Below, piece by piece: positions 35,250 to 47,265 of a stretch of DNA of 64,000 bases. The DNA is from Microplitis mediator (Eukaryota > Arthropoda > Insecta > Hymenoptera > Braconidae), in assembly GCF_029852145.1 (NCBI RefSeq), contig NC_079969.1:15931142-15995141 (forward strand). Direction: 5' to 3'. The notes below the pieces were generated by a model that searched no databases, was not told the DNA's origin, and saw only the letters and a program-made list of their open reading frames with translations. How positions within the stretch are numbered: position 1 is the first letter of the stretch; each line of letters begins with the position of its first letter. Position numbers and translations under genes: made by a program.

Positions 35250-36635
35250 CCTTTTAAAAGAAACGATTGAAACGATTAGAAAAAAAAAATTTTAAATACT
35301 TTTTAATGCTTTTGAATACTTTGAATACTTTTAAATCGCCCTTCTTATAAGCATTTAACATTGCAAATCGTTTCGAATCGTTTCTTTTAATCAGGTTATA
35401 TATATATATATATATATATTTAAATATTTATAGGTTTCATATCAATGAAATCTGATCAGATTTAATCATACATAGACATATATAACTACATATAGGTTTA
35501 TATCAGTCACGTCTGATCAGATCTAATTATATATAGGCCTATATCTAATTATATATGGGTTTGTATCAATCATGTCTGATCAGATCTAATCATGTACAGA
35601 CTTATATATGATCATATATGGGGTTATAACAGCTAGGTATGATTATATCTAATTATATATAGACTTATAGATGATCAGATATGATCATATATAGACTCAT
35701 ATATGGTTATATATGGAGTTATAACAGCCAGGTATGATTATATCTAATTATATATAGACTCATATATGATCAGACCTGATCATATATAGACTTGTACATG
35801 ATTATATATGGGGTCATAACAGCCAGGTATGATCAGATCTAACTATATATAGACTTATATATAAATAGATCTGATCATATATAGACTTATGTATGATTAT
35901 ATATGGGGCCATAACAGCCAGGTATGATCATATCTAATTATACATAGACTCATATATAATCAGATCTGATCAGATCTAATTATATATAGACTTATATATA
36001 ATCAGATCTGATCATATATAGACTTATATATGGGCTTATAACAGCCAGGTATGATCAGATCTAATTATATATGGGGTCATATATAATTATATATAATTAT
36101 ATATGACCCCATATATAATCATGCATGATTATATATAACTTCATATATGATTATATATAATCATATATGATCATATATATGAACATATATAATCATATAT
36201 GATTAGACAAAATCTTTTTTCATCGGGTATAATTAAATCTGATCAGACGTGATTGATATAAACCTATATGTAGTTATATATGTCTATGTATGATTAAATC
36301 TGATCAGATTTCATTGATATGAAACCTATAAATATTTAAATATACCCGATGAAAAAAGATTTTGTCTAATCATATATGATCATGCATAATTGTCTACATA
36401 TGATCAGATCCAAAAATTGGCCAGGTCTGATCATACATAACTTGATCTGTTTATACATGATCATATATGATTATATATAATCATGCATGAACGAATATAG
36501 TCATTTTTAGAATCTCATTTAGAATATCTGTAAACTATTAATTAAGTGTTTTAATTAGGATTTATTGTCTTTATCAATATCACTGTCGGTTAAAATTAAA
36601 TAAAAAAAAAAAAAAAAAAAAATTATTAACCATCG

Positions 36636-36740
36636 ACAATTATTTTACTACGAGGTCACCCATCCAATTAATGTCCCACGCCGATGCTGCTTAACTTTGG
36701 TTATCGATGGTTTGTAGTCTGATCCTCTAGTCTGTTATAC
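36636..36740 (-). repeat. 5S rRNA-derived Pol III module, copy 2
   Basis: Nearly identical to copy 1 (AAGTTAAGCAGCATCGGCGT, then TTGGATGGGTGACCTCG) with the same downstream T run. It lies about 290 bp inside the CCCGATGAAAA end at 36343. Confidence 0.75.
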
Positions 36741-37303
36741 ACTTATAATTAAGAAACGTTTATGGCATTACTTAACTCAAATAATCAAATTGATACTTTA
36801 TACTTTTAAATTGCTGCCGAAACCTTTGAACATTTTTTAAGTATTGGGGATTTAAGTTTGATTGAACATAATTAATAATAATTTAATAACATATGTTATA
36901 ATTATGCATGATCATATATAATTAGACAAAATCTTTTTTCATCGGGGAGTGTGCCTTATATCTAAAACCATCTACATACTTTTTCAAACGTATATTTTTA
37001 CAGAAATATTGAAGCTATGTTGTGAACATCCCTCGCGGTTTTCACAATACTGTTTAAATATCGTAATCATGAAGTATAAAAATAGTAGATTGTGGGTAAG
37101 AGTACAGTATTTATACGGTATTTTCTAATATAATAATTAGAGTGTCTCTTCGAAGCTTACAGGGTGATGCTACTAAATTTATACGATGTTTCTATGGTTA
37201 TTCCACTAAACGTATACAGTGTTTCTATGGATTTGGTACTTGGACGGATCGATTAATGTTTCTTACTGATAATATGAATTACTTATCATATCTAGATTTT
37301 TGC

Positions 37304-37455
37304 TTGGATCAACCTTGGATTTATGTCCCGTGAGGCTTAGTTCGAACCTGCATTTTTTTCTCCGGAGCTTGGATCGAACCTAAATTTTTGTTCCCCAAGG
37401 CTTGAATCAACCCTGCATTTTTGTTCCCAGAGGCTCGGACCAACCTTGAATTTTT
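37304..37455 (+). repeat. short tandem repeat, GGCTTGGATCGAACCT units
   Basis: About four units of 45-50 bp each contain ggcttggatcgaacctgca and ttttttgttccccgag-like parts. Confidence 0.65.
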
Positions 37456-37459
37456 TGTT

Positions 37460-37700
37460 TCCTAAGCCCATACAAAGTCGCCGTTAATGGAAAAAATGCC
37501 GTAGATCAGCCGATGTCTGACTGCCGTCACTCGGCCAAGCAATGGCAATTAGTAATGGCCCAAACCTGGTTAATTACCAGCAGCTGTTTAATTTTTTAAA
37601 CGACGCTGCCGATGGCTGACCAATGAATGGCTACTTATGACTGGCCGATTATCGTTTCGCAACGTTGGGCCACTGTTGGTGAATCAGTGGGCCATGATTG
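37460..37700. repeat. degenerate AATGGCCGAT array
   Basis: Loose repeats such as ctgactgccgtcactcggcc, atggctgaccaatgaatggc and gactggccgattat. The same motif style recurs at about 42070-42200. Non-coding. Confidence 0.5.
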
Positions 37701-38666
37701 ATTCTTATTAAATGAAAAAATCCACTAATCAATTGTTAATTATACAAATAACTTATTATTATGGTTATCTTTAATTAATAATTCTTTATTTTTGATTTAA
37801 ACTAATTTTTAATTAATAACCCTCGCGGAATTGCCATAACGGTATTTCTACGGTATTTTCCTAGTATTTTTTGGGTATAAGCATTATTACGTTATACCCA
37901 CGGTATAAATGTGGTATATTTGTGAAATTTTATTACCGTATTAATACCGCAAATATATTGTGTTGATACCAAATTTATATAGGGACTATACCGTATTTAT
38001 ACTGTGGTTATACCGTATTTACGCTCTCGCTATACTGTATTTATACGATGATTATGCTCCATTTATATGGTTTTTATGCTGTACTTAAACGTCGGTTGTA
38101 CCGTATTTATACGGTTGCTATGCCTCATTTAAACAGTGGTTACACGGTATTCATACAATGTTCGCACCGTATTTATACGATGTTTATGCTGCATAAATAT
38201 GGTGGTTATGCCACTTTTATACGGTGATTATGCCGTCTTACTCTTAGAAGCTGAAAAATACTTTTCATATCTTTCAGTTTCATTAACAAGCAATCTTCAG
38301 ATTCTATAACAGATACAATATGTTTTACTACTAGCATTCTTAAATGACTCATCTCTTCACTATGTTCTGCTTTCAATTGTTCAATAAAAAAATACAGTTC
38401 ATTTTCACTTTAAAAAAAAAATTTCTTTCGTATTAAAAAATAAAAACTCTTGAAACTAGTAAAATTTTTTCAATTTAAACATAAAAATATGTTGACTTAA
38501 GGAAAAAAAATTTTGATTCAAGATCAAAATTCCAAGATAATTATTTACTTGGCGCAAGAAAATTTTGGTTTTCCGAATCGTTGAAACAAAATTTCTTGAA
38601 TCAGGAATTTTTTCATGATTCGAGTTAACTATTTTTTCTATGTAGTAATAATTCGCAAGAACATTA

Positions 38667-39925
38667 CCCGACTAGAATTTCTTCCTGATTTGCCTGAAGT
38701 ACCATAAGGACCTTATCAGGTTGATATAAGGTTTGCCGTATTAGGGCAAACCTGACAAGTTCCTTGTCAGGACCCCATCAGGATATCCCTATTAAAAAAA
38801 AAAAGTTATTTGCCATCGGGTCAACCTGACGAATTCCTGATCAGGACCTCGTCAGGATATCCTTATTCAAAAAAAAGTTATTTGCCATCAGGTCAACCTG
38901 ACAAGTTCCTGATCAGGACCTCATCAAGATATCCCTATTCGAAAAAAAATTTATTTGCCATCGGGTCAACCTGACCAGTTCCTGATCAGGACCTCATCAA
39001 GATATCCCTATTCGAAAAAAAATTTATTTGCCATCGGGTCAACCTGACGAATTCCTGATTAGGACCTCGTCCGGATATCTTTATCCAAAAAAAAGTTATT
39101 TGCTATCGGGTCAACCTGACAAGTTCCTGATCAGGACATCTCTATTAAAAAAAAAAACTTATTTGCCATCGGGTTAACCTGACGAGTTCCTGATCAGGGC
39201 CTCGTCAGGATATTCTTATTCAAAAAAAATTTATTTGCCATAAGGTCAACCTGACGAGTTCCTGATCAGGACCTCGTCAGGATATCCTTATTCAAAAAAT
39301 AGTTATCCCATCCCTTTAAATATTTCATTTACAGGCTAAAAATTAAAAAAAGTACAAAAGAATATTATATAAAAATCTCGTCAATCATTGTAGCACAGAT
39401 TTTTTACCTCTTCATCAGTTATTCTTTGACATCATAATGAATATTATATTTACACTTTCAAGATCACTTGTGTACGTTAGCCCAGTGGATAGCATCGAGG
39501 ACTTTGAATCGAAAGGACGCAGGTTCGAGCCCAGCAGTTATCGGGATTTTTTCATCAATAATAAATATGTTTACTCCCTCTAATTAATGCTCTCAATACA
39601 ATAGATAACGTTCTCGATCGAATTGAAATTCTCTTATTTTTTTTTTGCAATTTAATATTTTTTTTAAATAATTACTAATAAGGTCATCCTGATAAGGATT
39701 TGATGAGGATATCCTGGTAAGGACCTGGTAAGGCAATCCTGATAAGGACGTGATGAGGATATCCTGGTAAGGTCTTGATAAGGCAATCCCGATAAGGACC
39801 TCATGGGTCTTAAGCGTTACATCGATATTAGGATCCTCGTCAAGATACCCTGATCGGGACCTTATTTGAAATACGGTTAACCCAATAAGGACCTCGTCAG
39901 GCCCTTATGAAAAAGTCTAGTCGGG
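38667..39925 (+). mobile_element. CCCGACTAGAA element (T1) with tRNA-like core
   Basis: Ends CCCGACTAGAATTTCTTCC and AAGTCTAGTCGGG are inverted, with TTA outside both. Subterminal repeats of about 70 bp contain the palindromic unit CCTGATCAGGACCTCGTCAG and gtcaacctgacgagttcctg (38730-39300). A tRNA-like core lies at 39476-39545. After the core the array continues with cctgataaggatttgatgag-like units. Other copies: 52571-53620 and, inverted, 60071-60853. No transposase is present. Confidence 0.75.
39476..39545 (+). repeat. tRNA-like Pol III module in T1
   Basis: The A box TTAGCCCAGTGG (about 39478-39489), anticodon-arm-like GGACTTTGAATC and the B box GCAGGTTCGAGCCC (39519-39532) stand at tRNA spacing, followed by CAGCAGTTATCGGGATTTTT. 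The acceptor stem is missing. It is a SINE-head-like module, not a tRNA gene. Confidence 0.7.
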
Positions 39926-40429
39926 TTAGTTAATTTTGAAATAGAATGAGAATCAATATTAATAACTAGAATTATTTTATGATTAAAAATTATAAAACAT
40001 CTTCAATTTAAACATGTCTAAACACTGCAGTGTTTATGTAGTTTGGGTATTTTGACATAAAAGTTTTTTTTAGCTCGTAAAATTCTTTATTTGTACGTTA
40101 TGAAAACCTACACGCGTCTTTTAAATTTTAGTTTCTCTACACAGAAAATACAGTTAACTTGAACCTAGAAAAACATTCTTGATACAAGACAATTTTTTTT
40201 AACGAATCGGAAAATAAAAATTTTCTTACACCAAATAAATAATTATTCTGAAATTTTTAATCAAAATTGAATCAAAATGTTTTTTCCACAAGTTAACATA
40301 TTTTTATGCTTTAATCGAAAAATTTTCACTTGTTTTGAAAGTTTTTATTTCTTAATACAAGAAATATTTTATTGAAGAAAGCCATGCCAGGTTATTGTAG
40401 CAATATTGCCTTTTTTTGTTGGAAAAAAA

Positions 40430-40740
40430 TAAAATTTCTTGGAGTAATTACTATTTGTTTAACGCAAGAATTTACGTATGCTCCAACCAAGAAAAAAAAG
40501 TTGCTCAAACCGAGAGAAAAATTTCTTGGGAGAAAAGATATATAAGGAGATGAGAAAAGTCACTGGTGCTAGGCAGCAGCAGCAAGAATAGTTCGGTGCT
40601 CGCCACTAGACAGCGCCTACGACTTGTAGTGTTCCTGGTAAGAAACTTATTTCAGAAGTTTTATATTCCAAACTTGTGACTATTCAGGCTCGGGTACTCC
40701 TCCGTTATTTGACCGAGTGATAGGTACCATTTTGATGGTA
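40430..40740 (+). repeat. dispersed repeat R, copy 2
   Basis: Carries gtcactggtgctaggcagca, TTCGGTGCTCGCCACTAGAC and TTCCTGGTAAGAAACTTATT, aligned with copies at 1600 and 63490. Confidence 0.7.
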
Positions 40741-40916
40741 ATATAGTACATCCTATATTACATAAAGATAAAAATATTTATCATCAATGTTTCCTTAAAT
40801 ACTTTAATCTCTGAATTTAAACTTGAACTTTGAAAATCAAATATTTTAATCACAAGTCTATAGAATCTCTACCGTATGGTTGAAAATATACGAATGACAT
40901 AATACATTGTACAGCA

Positions 40917-41068
<152 letters not shown>

Positions 41069-41839
41069 AAATAATTAAATAGAGCCATTTATCATTAATA
41101 ATTATACATTATTTTTTTTACCCTGTACTTGATAAATTCCGTATAAACACCTTATTAAATCAGTAGAATTGCTGTGTGAACTCGGTAGAAATGCCGTATA
41201 AATTCAGTAGAAATACCGAATTATTACGGTAACAATGTTATATTATTACGGTAGAAATGCGGTATTATTACAGCACAAATGCCGTATTTTTACGGTAAAA
41301 ATAACGTATTAATACGGTAGTAATGCCGTATAAGCTCCGTATAAACGCAGTATAAGCTCTGTAGGAATACCGTAATTAAATTTCACAAACATACCGTATA
41401 AATACGGTAAAACTACTTGTTATCGACTACGTTTATGCTCTTTTAATACAGTGTTCAAACCGTATCATGAAAACCGCGAGGGAATATATTTTAATTTTCC
41501 GATTAAAGTTTTTTACAACTAATAATTAAAATATTTTTTTGTTCGTTATTATTTGCAATCAACAACGGCAATTTTATAACTTATTTATAAAAATTAATTT
41601 ACTTAAAAAAACAAGTCATAAATTTTTATAATAAATGTCATTTTTGATAAGAGTAGTAGAGCAAAATAACTCAACTAGGTCCTTGATAACTAATCAATTA
41701 AATCTAAGAAGTATTATTTTTTAGAATTATGTGATTATAATAAAAATAGTACGAAATAATGTTTTTTTTCTTTCTAAATAATCTAAAATATTTAATAAAT
41801 TTCTCTTTATATTTCATAGAACCGAATGGTCGAAGTAGA

Positions 41840-42450
41840 CTGAATAAGTAGATCATATAAAAGAATCAGCTCAACATTAGTAGGTTCGTCCAGTAGCCAA
41901 TGTTCAGACCCAGCAATCAGAAGGACGGCAGATCGCGCCCAGAGCCCAGCAGAATTTTCACCGCGTTTTTTTTACATCATTTACCCTACTTGAATAGTTT
42001 AAACGTTAATAATCATGAATTCTACTAGGATAATAAAAATAAAAATTTTTTTTAAATTAAATTTATTTGCTTGCTTGACCGATTGCTGGCTGCCATTAAT
42101 CGGCCGATAGTCGATCGCCATTAATGGGCCGACGTTATCATTTGTATATTCAGCCGTTAATGGGCCATTAAAAGTTCCTATTGACTGGCCGTTGATCATC
42201 ATACTTCGCCTGGCGATGGGCCATCCAAGGGCCGGTTTCCAAACTTTGTATGGGAGGCTTGGCCCAATCCTGTTTTGTTTGTTTGCCAAGGCTTGGGGAC
42301 ATTGTTATCATCCTAAACCTGGACCGATCCTTGGCCTAATGTTTAGCTCAGGCTTGTGCCAAACCTTATCCAAGGTGTCCACCATGGTGACACTTGGCTC
42401 AGGCTTGGTCCAAGCCTTGTCCAGTTGTTCATTCCTACCTGGGGTATAGT
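41840..42450 (+). mobile_element. relative of the 14.2-kb composite element
   Basis: tgaataagtagatcatataa, the tRNA-like module (about 41877-41955) and ttttcaccgcgtttttttt match 14430-14570. The 3' flank is an AATGGCCGAT array (42070-42200), then cttggctcaggcttggtcca-type units (42200-42430). No protein is encoded. Confidence 0.6.
41877..41955 (+). repeat. tRNA-like Pol III module
   Basis: Homologous to 14471-14548, with a degenerate B box GCAGATCGCGCCC (41928-41940) and the common CCCAGCAGAATTTTCACCG tail. Confidence 0.55.
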
Positions 42451-42784
42451 TCGATGGTTTGTGTGCAAGTGGTTTGCTCGGAGTTACTCGTTTATCGAAT
42501 CTTTAGTAACCTTGACTAGGCGATGACAAATATATATCAACGCTTTTCCTGTTATGCTCGTATTCGCAACACACACGGGATAATCCTCCACAAATAATGA
42601 CATTAATTACCTATAGTGGTGTCCTATTTACATGTGATTATTCAGAATAATTGATGACTATTGGTTTTGGTCGTATTGAGACTCATTACCATCTAGGATG
42701 TAGGCATTAGGTCATCACATCACCATCCTCAATTCTAACTATTGCTTGCTCTTGAAAATGGAAATTTCATGAGAACAATATAAA

Positions 42785-43136
<352 letters not shown>

Positions 43137-43760
43137 AAAATTGGCATACAACTTGAGCATGGGGGTTATAATGAACAATTATTTCAAACCATCGCGTATT
43201 CGAGTTACAGTCAAATAAAATATCGTTAATAAATTATTCGATTTTAAGTAATATGTGTGCATCAATGCCCTAGAATTGGAATCTGTCGATATAAACAACG
43301 ATTTTTTTCAGCAAACAAGTCTTCCCTTACGTGAGGTACGTACGTACCATACGACTAACGATGTTCAGCAAAGAATACGCGACGGACGAAAGATTTAAAA
43401 AAAAGTTTACATGTATGAGTGAATTTCAGCTATGATTTCTCTAGTATTAAATAAGGAGCTATTTTTTGTATGTCTATTTCTTCAATCAACTTCTTCCTAA
43501 AATATTCATATGAAGTACACTGAGAGAAAAAAACTGTTTTCTGAACTATAAGAAACATAGTTGAATGTGATCTCCACTATTAACTGTAGTTTCGATAACT
43601 GATATGATATTAGTTAACAGTAACAGAAAAGTATAGCTAAGGTAATTATTTAGTAGTAAATTTAACAGTTTCTTATTCAGCATGTCCAGAAGAAAATTGT
43701 TATGAGAACCATACTTCTATAGTTAGCAAGCCTAATTCGATATAATTATCATCGCAGTAT

Positions 43761-44714
43761 GAGCATTAGGGTGTTTCATATTTAGGCGATATTTTTTTTT
43801 CTGTCTTGCCTGAAAAACTAACAATTTATAATACAAAAAAAAATTCCCGCTTGAAAAAAAATTCTAAGTCAATTAGGGGCTTAGCGCATCGAAAAATTCG
43901 ATTTCCCATTTAAATATTATGGGAAAAAAATTTTTTTTAGTTTGGAATTTTTTACCTCGGCATTGGCTTATTGTACAAACAAGCCCAGCATATATTTTTG
44001 TAGGGAATTGAACGTTCTACAAAAAAAGTCTCTTATCATTTTTTGATAAATCCATCTGTTCAAAAGTTATTGGACCTCGAAGTCAAGTTAAAGAAAATTT
44101 CGAGATCTTTTTACTTTTTCGGCGAAACTATCGGACTTTTATTTCCTACAAATTATCTTTGAAAAATTTCTTTTTGATTCTGCATTGTTTTCTAGTTATT
44201 TCTATTTTAAAGCCAATCTCCTAAAAAAATAGTATTCTAATCGATTTTAAGAGCTTGGCATTAAAATAGAAATAACTAGAAAACAATGCAGAGTTGAAAA
44301 AAAATTTTTCAAAGATAATTTGTAGGAAATAAAAGTCCGATAGTTTCGCCGAAAAAGTAAAAAGATCTCGAAATTTACTTTAACTTGACTTCGAGGTCCA
44401 ATAACTTTTGAACAGATGGATTTATCAAAAAATGATAAGAGACTTTTTTTGTAGAACGTTAAATTCTCTACAAAAATATATGCTGGGCTTGTTCGCACAA
44501 TAAGCCATTGCCGAGGTAAAAAATTCCAAACTAAAAAAAAATTTTTTTCTTAGTTATTTAAATGGGAAATCGAATTTTTCGATGCGCTAAGCCCCTAATT
44601 GACTTAGAATTTTTTTTCAAGCGGGAATTTTTTTTTGTACAATAAATTATTAGTTTTTCAGGTAGGACAGAAAAAAAAAAATATCGCCTAAATATGAAAC
44701 ACCCTAATGAGCAT
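43761..44714. mobile_element. nested foldback element, arms about 470 bp
   Basis: GCATTAGGGTGTTTCATATT on the left is mirrored by AATATGAAACACCCTAATG on the right. The centre is near 44237. Both arms contain aaatgataagagacttttt or its inverse. No coding sequence is present. Confidence 0.75.
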
Positions 44715-44930
44715 AGTAACCACGATTAAGAATTTATAGTTTTAGCTACTATATTAGTTTAGCGCCTTCAATTATTTCAACAATGACAAATTCAAAAAAT
44801 TAATTATTTTTTTTTTCTTTTATTCTCAATTCAAATGAAGTACAAGAGCAACCACTTTTATACTGTATTAACATATTAATATCATACCTACATGCCTGCA
44901 CTTTTCTCTGAGAATAGGATTTTTGCCACT

Positions 44931-45010
44931 ACCCTACGGAGGATTCAAACCTAACACCTAACACACCAAACGCGCGCGAGACCAATGATAATACCGCTAC
45001 GCTACGCGAT
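44931..45010 (-). repeat. tRNA-like Pol III module
   Basis: On the - strand the A-box-like GTAGCGTAGCGGTA (44993-45006) precedes the B-box-like GGTTTGAATCCTCC (44938-44951), with a CG-rich variable stretch between. Downstream is caaaaatcctattctcagag. The acceptor stem is absent. Confidence 0.55.
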
Positions 45011-45610
45011 CATTGGTACCTGAAGTATCGATGATCAAAGCCAAAAAGATCATTTTTTGTTTGAAGGCTGATATCTCTACGACAATACGTCCTACAAGGT
45101 CAGAAAAAAGCCAAATTGAAGCTGAATAAATTTGATAAACGAACTATGCATCGGTCTGGTTGAAACAATTTTTCGTCTCACGGTATTTCTCATGTTTGTG
45201 CACAAACTATATATAGTACAAGAAACTATGAATATTAGTTAAGATTGCTATTATTTCATACTCATCCCCTTCTATTTACCACAACCATGCACTTTTCTCT
45301 CAGTGTATACCCGATGAAAAAAGATTTTGTCTAATCATATATGATCATGCATAATTGTCTATATATGATCAGATCCAAAAATTGGCCAGGTCTGATCATA
45401 CATAACTTGATCTGTTTATACATGATCATATATGATTATATATAATCATGCATGAACGAATATAGTCATTTTTAGAATCTCATTTAGAATATCTGTAAAC
45501 TATTAATTAAGTGTTTTAATTAGGATTTATTGTCTTTATCAATATCACTGTCGGTTAAAATTAAATAAAAAAAAAAAAAAAAAAAATTATTAACCATCGA
45601 CAATTAATTT

Positions 45611-45712
45611 ACTACGAGGTCACCCATCCAATTAATGTCCCACGCCGATGCTGCTTAACTTTGGTTATCGATGGTTTGTAGTCTGATCCTCTAGTCTGTT
45701 ATACACTTATAA
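45611..45712 (-). repeat. 5S rRNA-derived Pol III module, copy 3
   Basis: Same as the copies at 34.9 and 36.6 kb: AACCAAAGTTAAGCAGCATC then TTGGATGGGTGACC on the - strand, ending in the T run complementary to about 45567-45586. Confidence 0.75.
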
Positions 45713-45874
45713 TTAAGAAACGTTTATGGCATTACTTAACTCAAATAATCAAATTGATACTTTATACTTTTAAATTGCTGCCGAAACCTTTGAACATTTT
45801 TTAAGTATTGGGGATTTAAGTTTGATTGATAGTTGACAGAATAAAACTTCAATGACATTGATATTAAAAAATCG

Positions 45875-45935
<61 letters not shown>

Positions 45936-46095
45936 CTTCTTAAAAGAAACGATTGAAACGATTAGAAAAAAAAAATTTTAAATACTTTTTAATGCTTTTG
46001 AATACTTTGAATACTTTTGAATCGCCCTTCTTATAAGCATTTAACATTGCAAATCGTTTCGAATCGTTTCTTTTAATCAGGTTATATATATATAT

Positions 46096-47083
46096 TGTAA
46101 CATGGGGAAAATTCGACATCGACCCGAGGCTTGAAATTATTTGAATAAAATAAGTAGTTATCCGGTGAGCCAATTCTGGTGACACCTATGAGCGAAAATT
46201 CCGACTTTGACCGAGCAATCGACCCGACGTCTTGATTAAAACGAGAGATCCGGGATAGACGCCGAACTGAACGGCCACGTTTTTATTTTTATTTGAACAA
46301 TTCGACTCGACTAAACGAACAATTTCGATTCCGACGTTTGATCCATTTGCATTACGACATGTAAGATCAATCCGAGTTTGATCAACGAACAATTAATCGC
46401 GACCAATAATTTCGACCGACAATAACCGATTAAGTGAACAAGCCGAAGCCTCGGCCCGAAACTGAACAAAGTGTACAACCGATTTGTTAATAAATAAGTG
46501 AAATGCGATAATAATTAATTAAATAATTAATTACGCGTAAAAATTATATGATCGTGCAATTTAACGCGTTACCGAAATAAAATATTATTTTATATTTTAT
46601 TTTATTTTAATCGAGCAATTCTGAGAATTACGGATTATCCGTGTCTCATTCGCAACAGCAGTCTTGTCACCTCACCGTGTAAGAATACTCTGACGTCACT
46701 CGTCAAGTATTTCGTTAATACTTCCGCTGTATGTGTGTCTCCGGACAATAAACGTATTTTATTTTAATTTCGTGAACCGAGTTTTTTTTTCCTCCGAGCA
46801 ATGAACTAATTGTGTTTTTCGATCAACTACGATTTTTTTTTGATAATTTTGTCTATATCGAGTCATACCGACTACGGCATTTATATATTTCGTTTGTAAC
46901 CGATAATTTTATTTGTGATATCGATCAATTTTGTTTTTAATTTTGTATTTAATATACGACTACTTATTTTGTTTAATTCTGATCACTTATTTATCGTAAT
47001 CTTAAGTGCCTGGCCTTTCCTCGATCCACCACCCCTAGCCGAGTTATATTTTTGATAATTGTTTATTGGTGATTATAGAATCA
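46096..47083 (+). mobile_element. LTR of a Gypsy-like retrotransposon (fragment)
   Basis: Begins TGTAACATGGGGAAAATTCG and ends AGAATCA two bases before TGGCGCCCAACTATA (primer-binding site, 47086). It contains AATAAA (46747-46752). The base composition is distinct, with many TCGA/CCGA words. About 75 bp of leader follow the PBS before an AT microsatellite cuts it off. No second LTR or coding region is present. Confidence 0.65.
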
Positions 47084-47085
47084 CC

Positions 47086-47100
47086 TGGCGCCCAACTATA
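47086..47100 (+). other. retroelement primer-binding site
   Basis: TGGCGCCCAACTATA begins with the complement of a lysine-type tRNA 3' end, at the expected distance from the LTR end. Confidence 0.6.
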
Positions 47101-47177
47101 AATTTTGAACAAGGTTGCCAAAAATCGTAAGTGTATTCGGACTTCACTCCGGTAGATCTCCGGTGGTGAAAAACCCG

Positions 47178-47263
<86 letters not shown>

Positions 47264-47265
<2 letters not shown>

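Larger units (their letters stand above)
34066..36946. mobile_element. CCCGATGAAAAAAGA elements with ATATATGATCAGATCTG arrays (nested)
   Basis: CCCGATGAAAAAAGATTTTG occurs at 34066, about 34600 and about 36343; its inverse ends at about 36228 and 36946. The simplest reading is an outer copy (34066-36946) holding a complete copy (about 34600-36228) inserted at a TA within its own array, plus a third copy starting at 36343. Bodies are degenerate arrays of GATCAGATCTGATCATATAT and tatatatgggg-type units. Two 5S-like cores lie within. Confidence 0.7.
43516..45307. mobile_element. TIR element, TACACTGAGAGAAAAA ends
   Basis: TACACTGAGAGAAAAAAACT on the left and TTTTCTCTCAGTGTA on the right. The left subterminal region has ataactgatatgatattagt-like units. 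A foldback (43761-44714) and a tRNA-like module (44931-45010) lie inside. Its right end abuts, within 2 bp (TA), the CCCGATGAAAA element starting at 45310. Confidence 0.65.

Noticed and set aside
38730..39300. Periodic about 70-bp units resembling a CRISPR array
   Set aside because: Units are degenerate throughout, with no constant repeat/variable spacer pattern, in a eukaryotic genome and inside a TIR element.
39476..39545. Functional tRNA gene
   Set aside because: A and B boxes are good, but no 7-bp acceptor stem could be paired and the unit recurs inside mobile elements.
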